Source: Pseudanabaena sp. SR411 (GTDB lineage: Bacteria; Cyanobacteriota; Cyanobacteriia; Pseudanabaenales; Pseudanabaenaceae). From it: a stretch of DNA of 59,108 nt. The stretch lies in the NCBI RefSeq assembly GCF_002251945.1, contig NZ_NDHW01000189.1:1-59108 (forward strand), in the 5' to 3' direction. Position 1 is the stretch's first letter, and every line of letters starts with the position of its first letter. The notes under the pieces were generated by a model, which saw only the letters and a list, made by a program, of their open reading frames with translations, did not search any database and was not told the origin of the DNA. Made by a program: the position numbers and the translations under genes. This document shows positions 56,407 to 59,108 of this stretch, piece by piece.

Positions 56407-56455
56407 AAACCCAAAAGAGAATGGCGGCGCTTTGCGCCGCCATTCTCTTTTGGGA
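56406..56455. repeat. Palindrome, family A copy 5
   Basis: Arms AAAACCCAAAAGAGAATGGC continuing to GGCGC, complement, TTT loop. The right arm stops short of GGGTTTT. It abuts a hairpin and a half copy of family B. Confidence 0.8.
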
Positions 56456-56462
56456 ATTGAAA

Positions 56463-56522
56463 CCCAAGCCCAGCAAGGGTTTTAAAAACACAAAATGGCG
56501 TAGCCATTTTGTGTTTTTGTAT
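56463..56522. repeat. Family B half copy
   Basis: CCCAAGCCCAGCAAGGGTTT then CACAAAATGGC-GTA-GCCATTTTGTG and TTTTTGTA. The end differs from TTGGTA by one base. Confidence 0.7.
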
Positions 56523-56545
56523 TACTAATTGTCTTGGCAAAAAAT

Positions 56546-57604
56546 ATGTCCCTAGAAAGAATATCCTGCCCGATCGCACTCCAACAATATCCACAGATTT
56601 TGTTAGCCCATGGTGGCGGCGGTAGATTAACCCACCAATTAATATCTGAGATATTTGCACCAGCCTTTGCTATGGGCGATCGCGCTCAGCAGGATGCAGC
56701 TACTTTTTTACTCCCCCAGCAAACATCATCCCAAAAATTAGCTTTCACAACTGATTCCTACGTGGTGAAACCACTATTTTTTGCAGGGGGGGATATTGGC
56801 GCTTTGGCGGTGAATGGAACCGTGAATGATTTGGCGATGATGGGGGCAAAACCCATGTATCTGAGTGCAGGTTTCATTTTGGAAGAAGGGCTGCCAATGG
56901 ATATGCTGTGGCGTGTGGTGCAGTCGATGCGTCAAGCAGCGGAAGTTGCAGGTGTCCAAATTATTACAGGGGATACCAAGGTAGTTGATCGCGGTAAAGG
57001 TGATGGCATTTTTATTAATACATCAGGCATTGGTGCGATCGCGACAGATTTGGAGATTGCACCGCAATCAATTCGAGAGGGAGATGTAATTCTTTTAAAT
57101 GGTGATATTGGTCGGCATGGGATTGCAATTATGGCAGCGAGAGAAGGGTTGGAATTTGAGTCAGAGATTCAGAGTGATTGCATGGCTTTGGCTGATTTGG
57201 TGATGGCTTGGCTAGAAGGTGATGTGGAAATTCATGCCATGCGTGATTTAACCCGTGGCGGCTTAGTAACATCACTGAATGAATTAGCAAGTACAGCCAA
57301 TGTAAACATCACCTTAGAAGAATCAGCGATCAGGGTACGCGAAGATGTGCGAGCCGTCTGTGAAATTTTGGGACTCGATCCGCTCTATGTGGCAAACGAA
57401 GGTAGATTTGTAGCGTTTGTCCCTGCATCAGAGGTCGATAAAGCGATCGCGATTGCTTGTAAATTTCCTGAAATTGGGGGGCAGATGCAAGCGATCGGGA
57501 TGGTTGGCGATCGCGGTAAATCTCTTGTATCTATGCGTTGTCAGATTGGAGTTAATCGGATTTTGAGTATGCTTAGTGGTGAGCAGTTACCTCGTATTTG
57601 CTAA
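56546..57604 (+). CDS. hypE: Hydrogenase maturation factor HypE
   Basis: A 352-residue PurM-like protein when started at ATG 56546 (a TTG at 56534 is possible). It converts a carbamoyl thiol made by HypF into the thiocyanate that supplies the cyanide ligands of NiFe hydrogenase. The ATP-binding glycine region [25 protein letters not shown] and [20 protein letters not shown], and the C-terminal PRIC with the essential last Cys (GEQLPRIC) are present. No other hyp or hox gene is in the window. Confidence 0.95.
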   Translation: MSLERISCPIALQQYPQILLAHGGGGRLTHQLISEIFAPAFAMGDRAQQDAATFLLPQQTSSQKLAFTTDSYVVKPLFFAGGDIGALAVNGTVNDLAMMGAKPMYLSAGFILEEGLPMDMLWRVVQSMRQAAEVAGVQIITGDTKVVDRGKGDGIFINTSGIGAIATDLEIAPQSIREGDVILLNGDIGRHGIAIMAAREGLEFESEIQSDCMALADLVMAWLEGDVEIHAMRDLTRGGLVTSLNELASTANVNITLEESAIRVREDVRAVCEILGLDPLYVANEGRFVAFVPASEVDKAIAIACKFPEIGGQMQAIGMVGDRGKSLVSMRCQIGVNRILSMLSGEQLPRIC

Positions 57605-57672
57605 CTATTGAACATGAAGTCAAAAGACGAGATGCATTGCAGAGTTATAGCAACGCAAGAGATAGCTAGGAC

Positions 57673-57727
57673 AAATCAATAAATATGAGTGGCGGCGCTT
57701 CGCGCCGCCACTCATATTTATTGATTT
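57673..57727. repeat. Palindrome, family A copy 6
   Basis: AAATCAATAAATATGAGTGG continuing to CGGCGC, complement, TTC loop. The left flank TATAGCAACGCAAGAGATAG is the family flank, with two differences from copy 4. Confidence 0.85.
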
Positions 57728-57754
57728 ACTGGCGCAAGAAGAAGTGAGAGAAGC

Positions 57755-58405
57755 CTAGGATGCCGATAATTCGAGATTAGCAGATTGGAGATAGGATAAA
57801 GCTTCTGCGGTCGTCACTTCAGGGAAATGCCTGTAGAAGTAGCTAACGCTTACAAAAACTTCAGGACGTTCCAGCAGGATGATTTTATCGATATGGGACA
57901 CGATCGCACTAGGCATTCGCAGAGGTGCAACAGGTACAGCTAGCCAGATTTCTCTGTAGGGCATGGTTTTCATGGCAGCAGCGATAACAGCGATCGTTGC
58001 GCCTGTAGCAATACCATCATCGACAAGGATCGCGGTTGTATCGGCAATCTCGACATGTGGACGGAATGGATTAAAGGCATTAAGCAGTCCATCTGCTTTG
58101 GCACGGGCATTCTGCACTGCATGTGACCATTCGCTAGGTGTGCAATATTCTTTTCCCATATCCAGCATATATCCGTCAGTAGTCACTGCACCTAGAGCCG
58201 TTTCAGGATTAGTGGGAAGTACAATTTTCTTAGCGATCGCCACATCTAGATGACATCCCAGCCGCTGTGCGATTGGTGCGGCGACGACTACTCCCCCTCG
58301 TGGAATGCCATAAACAAGCGGATTAGCAGGTTTTGCTTTGACAATCAGATCAGCTAATTGCAAACCAGCAGTATATCGATCTTCAAATAAATCAAGTACT
58401 TTCAT
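57755..58405 (-). CDS. Phosphoribosyltransferase-domain protein
   Basis: A 216-residue type I phosphoribosyltransferase-fold protein. The 5-phospho-ribosyl-diphosphate motif is TAILVDDGIATGATIAVIA (about 125-143). The N-terminal half has LVYGIPRGGVVVAAPIA and the helix-rich extension that in many such proteins replaces a base-specific hood. Substrate is uncertain; related genes are found alone as DUF-like PRTases. It converges with hypE. Upstream 58406-58805 (400 bp) shows no gene I recognise. Confidence 0.85.
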   Translation of the reverse strand: MKVLDLFEDRYTAGLQLADLIVKAKPANPLVYGIPRGGVVVAAPIAQRLGCHLDVAIAKKIVLPTNPETALGAVTTDGYMLDMGKEYCTPSEWSHAVQNARAKADGLLNAFNPFRPHVEIADTTAILVDDGIATGATIAVIAAAMKTMPYREIWLAVPVAPLRMPSAIVSHIDKIILLERPEVFVSVSYFYRHFPEVTTAEALSYLQSANLELSAS

Positions 58406-58805
58406 GGAGAACTAACACCTCCTTAAGAATAGCCTTGGCTAAAATTACGCAGCAGATTCCTAATTATCTCTTCACTTCTATTATATAGCGTTAGTAGATG
58501 ATGGCAGTACCCTAAGAAAGCATTTAAGAAAGCAAAGGCGCAGCAAAACGGTTGCTTTCAAGCTGGGTTATTTGGCAATGCCGAATATTTCTAAGAAGTG
58601 GACGAGGCAAGATTAAGGATTGGAAGCCGAATATGGCAAGGATGGGAAAGATCGCGATCGCTAATTTCTCCACAAAAATTGCTAAAAAAGCACATTCCAT
58701 TTATCCTTTTTTACCCGAAATTTGCCTTGATGATGTTGGGATAAAACGAGGAAAAGGGGAAATATTTGTTTGCAGGTTGTAGATACTGTCTTAAGCACCA
58801 AAAAG

Positions 58806-59108
58806 TCAAGAGGGAATTTGGACAAAATTAGGATCGAAAGAACGCTGAGACTTGAGAACACCAAAGACCTGCCGCAATAGCTTGTGCATGACAGCACCAA
58901 TGACAGACATTTTGGACTTACCCTTAGCCGTAAGGCGAGCGCAGAAAGAGGCAATCGGCGAATTATAACGACGAGCGACAATCGCAGGCATAAACAAAGC
59001 TTTACGCAAACGCGAATTACCCATTTTTGACAAGCGCGGTTTGCCATGAATCGAAGAACCAGAAGAGAACTCACGGGGAGTTAAACCAGCAAAAGCAGCT
59101 AATTGATC
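58806..59108 (-). mobile_element. IS110-type transposase, C-terminal portion cut by the window edge
   Basis: The minus strand reads from the window edge DQLAAFAGLTPREFSSGSSI then GKPRLSKMGNSRLRKALFMP and ends at TGA/TAA near 58806 with VFGVLKSQRSFDPNFVQIPS. The GLTPxEFSSG and KxGNxxLRKAL segments are the C-terminal Tnp_20 (Ser-containing) domain of IS110/IS116/IS902 transposases. The N-terminal DEDD half lies outside. IS110 elements lack terminal inverted repeats, so the 3' end of the element cannot be placed precisely. Confidence 0.88.

Noticed and set aside
58552-58782. 76-codon plus-strand frame near the IS110 end.
   Set aside because: No recognised domain or ribosome site; codon use differs from neighbours. 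Left as nothing identified.

Overview
The window is cyanobacterial chromosome. It encodes the photosystem II extrinsic protein PsbU, the NDH-1 subunit NdhD, the sulfolipid synthase SqdX, all three subunits of light-independent protochlorophyllide reductase, an SLH-domain iron uptake porin, a 590-residue pyruvate kinase with a C-terminal swivelling domain, and PsbU/ChlLNB-type photosynthesis functions. The octamer GCGATCGC (HIP1) is scattered through almost every gene. A Pseudanabaena-like filamentous lineage is my best guess, but that is inference from overall impression, not a computed placement. Both edges cut transposase genes (IS5-type left, IS110-type right).

Layout. 1-10.4 kb: housekeeping genes (GST, ribF, pyk, iron alcohol dehydrogenase, low-molecular-weight phosphatase, Uma2, tyrA, rpmB, cupin, dapB, tRNA-Glu, Nudix). 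10.6-22.2 kb: a response regulator facing a long minus-strand block that reads porin, cupin, SDR, AEC carrier, 2-hydroxyacid dehydrogenase, HAD phosphatase, periplasmic binding lipoprotein, hybrid histidine kinase; I read this as a possible uptake, sensing and metabolism locus for a small acid or sugar. 22.2-28.7 kb: small proteins, AI-2E permease, orphan ABC permease, prolyl aminopeptidase, glycosyltransferase, YraN, pentapeptide protein. 28.8-33.2 kb: a SpoIIE-type phosphatase fused to 14 WD40 repeats, translationally coupled to an orphan DevC-like permease. 33.4-39.4 kb: tetrapyrrole region with hemF and a chlN-chlB-chlL operon. 39.7-45.7 kb: DUF554, a probable 6S RNA, initiator tRNA, a GAF-SpoIIE phosphatase, ftsY, psbU. 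46-59 kb: ndhD, ppk, Uma2, bioB, sqdX, a class I lysyl-tRNA synthetase, Zur-controlled znuA, hypE and a phosphoribosyltransferase.

Most striking points. (1) ChlL, ChlN and ChlB read like the purple-bacterial/Prochlorococcus form, not the form usual in freshwater cyanobacteria, and they sit in the N-B-L order; this suggests lateral replacement of the whole enzyme. (2) About forty intergenic palindromes share one design: long, nearly perfect stems with a three-base loop, usually closed by C-G. Several swallow stop codons; at ppk one arm is the coding sequence itself; and in one dispersed family the stems differ between copies but stay complementary, as expected if arms are repeatedly rewritten from one another. 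Some lie between divergent genes, where a terminator has no obvious role. (3) The phosphatase-WD40-DevC pair looks like a signalling module in which a phosphatase replaces the NTPase usually found in front of such WD40 tails.
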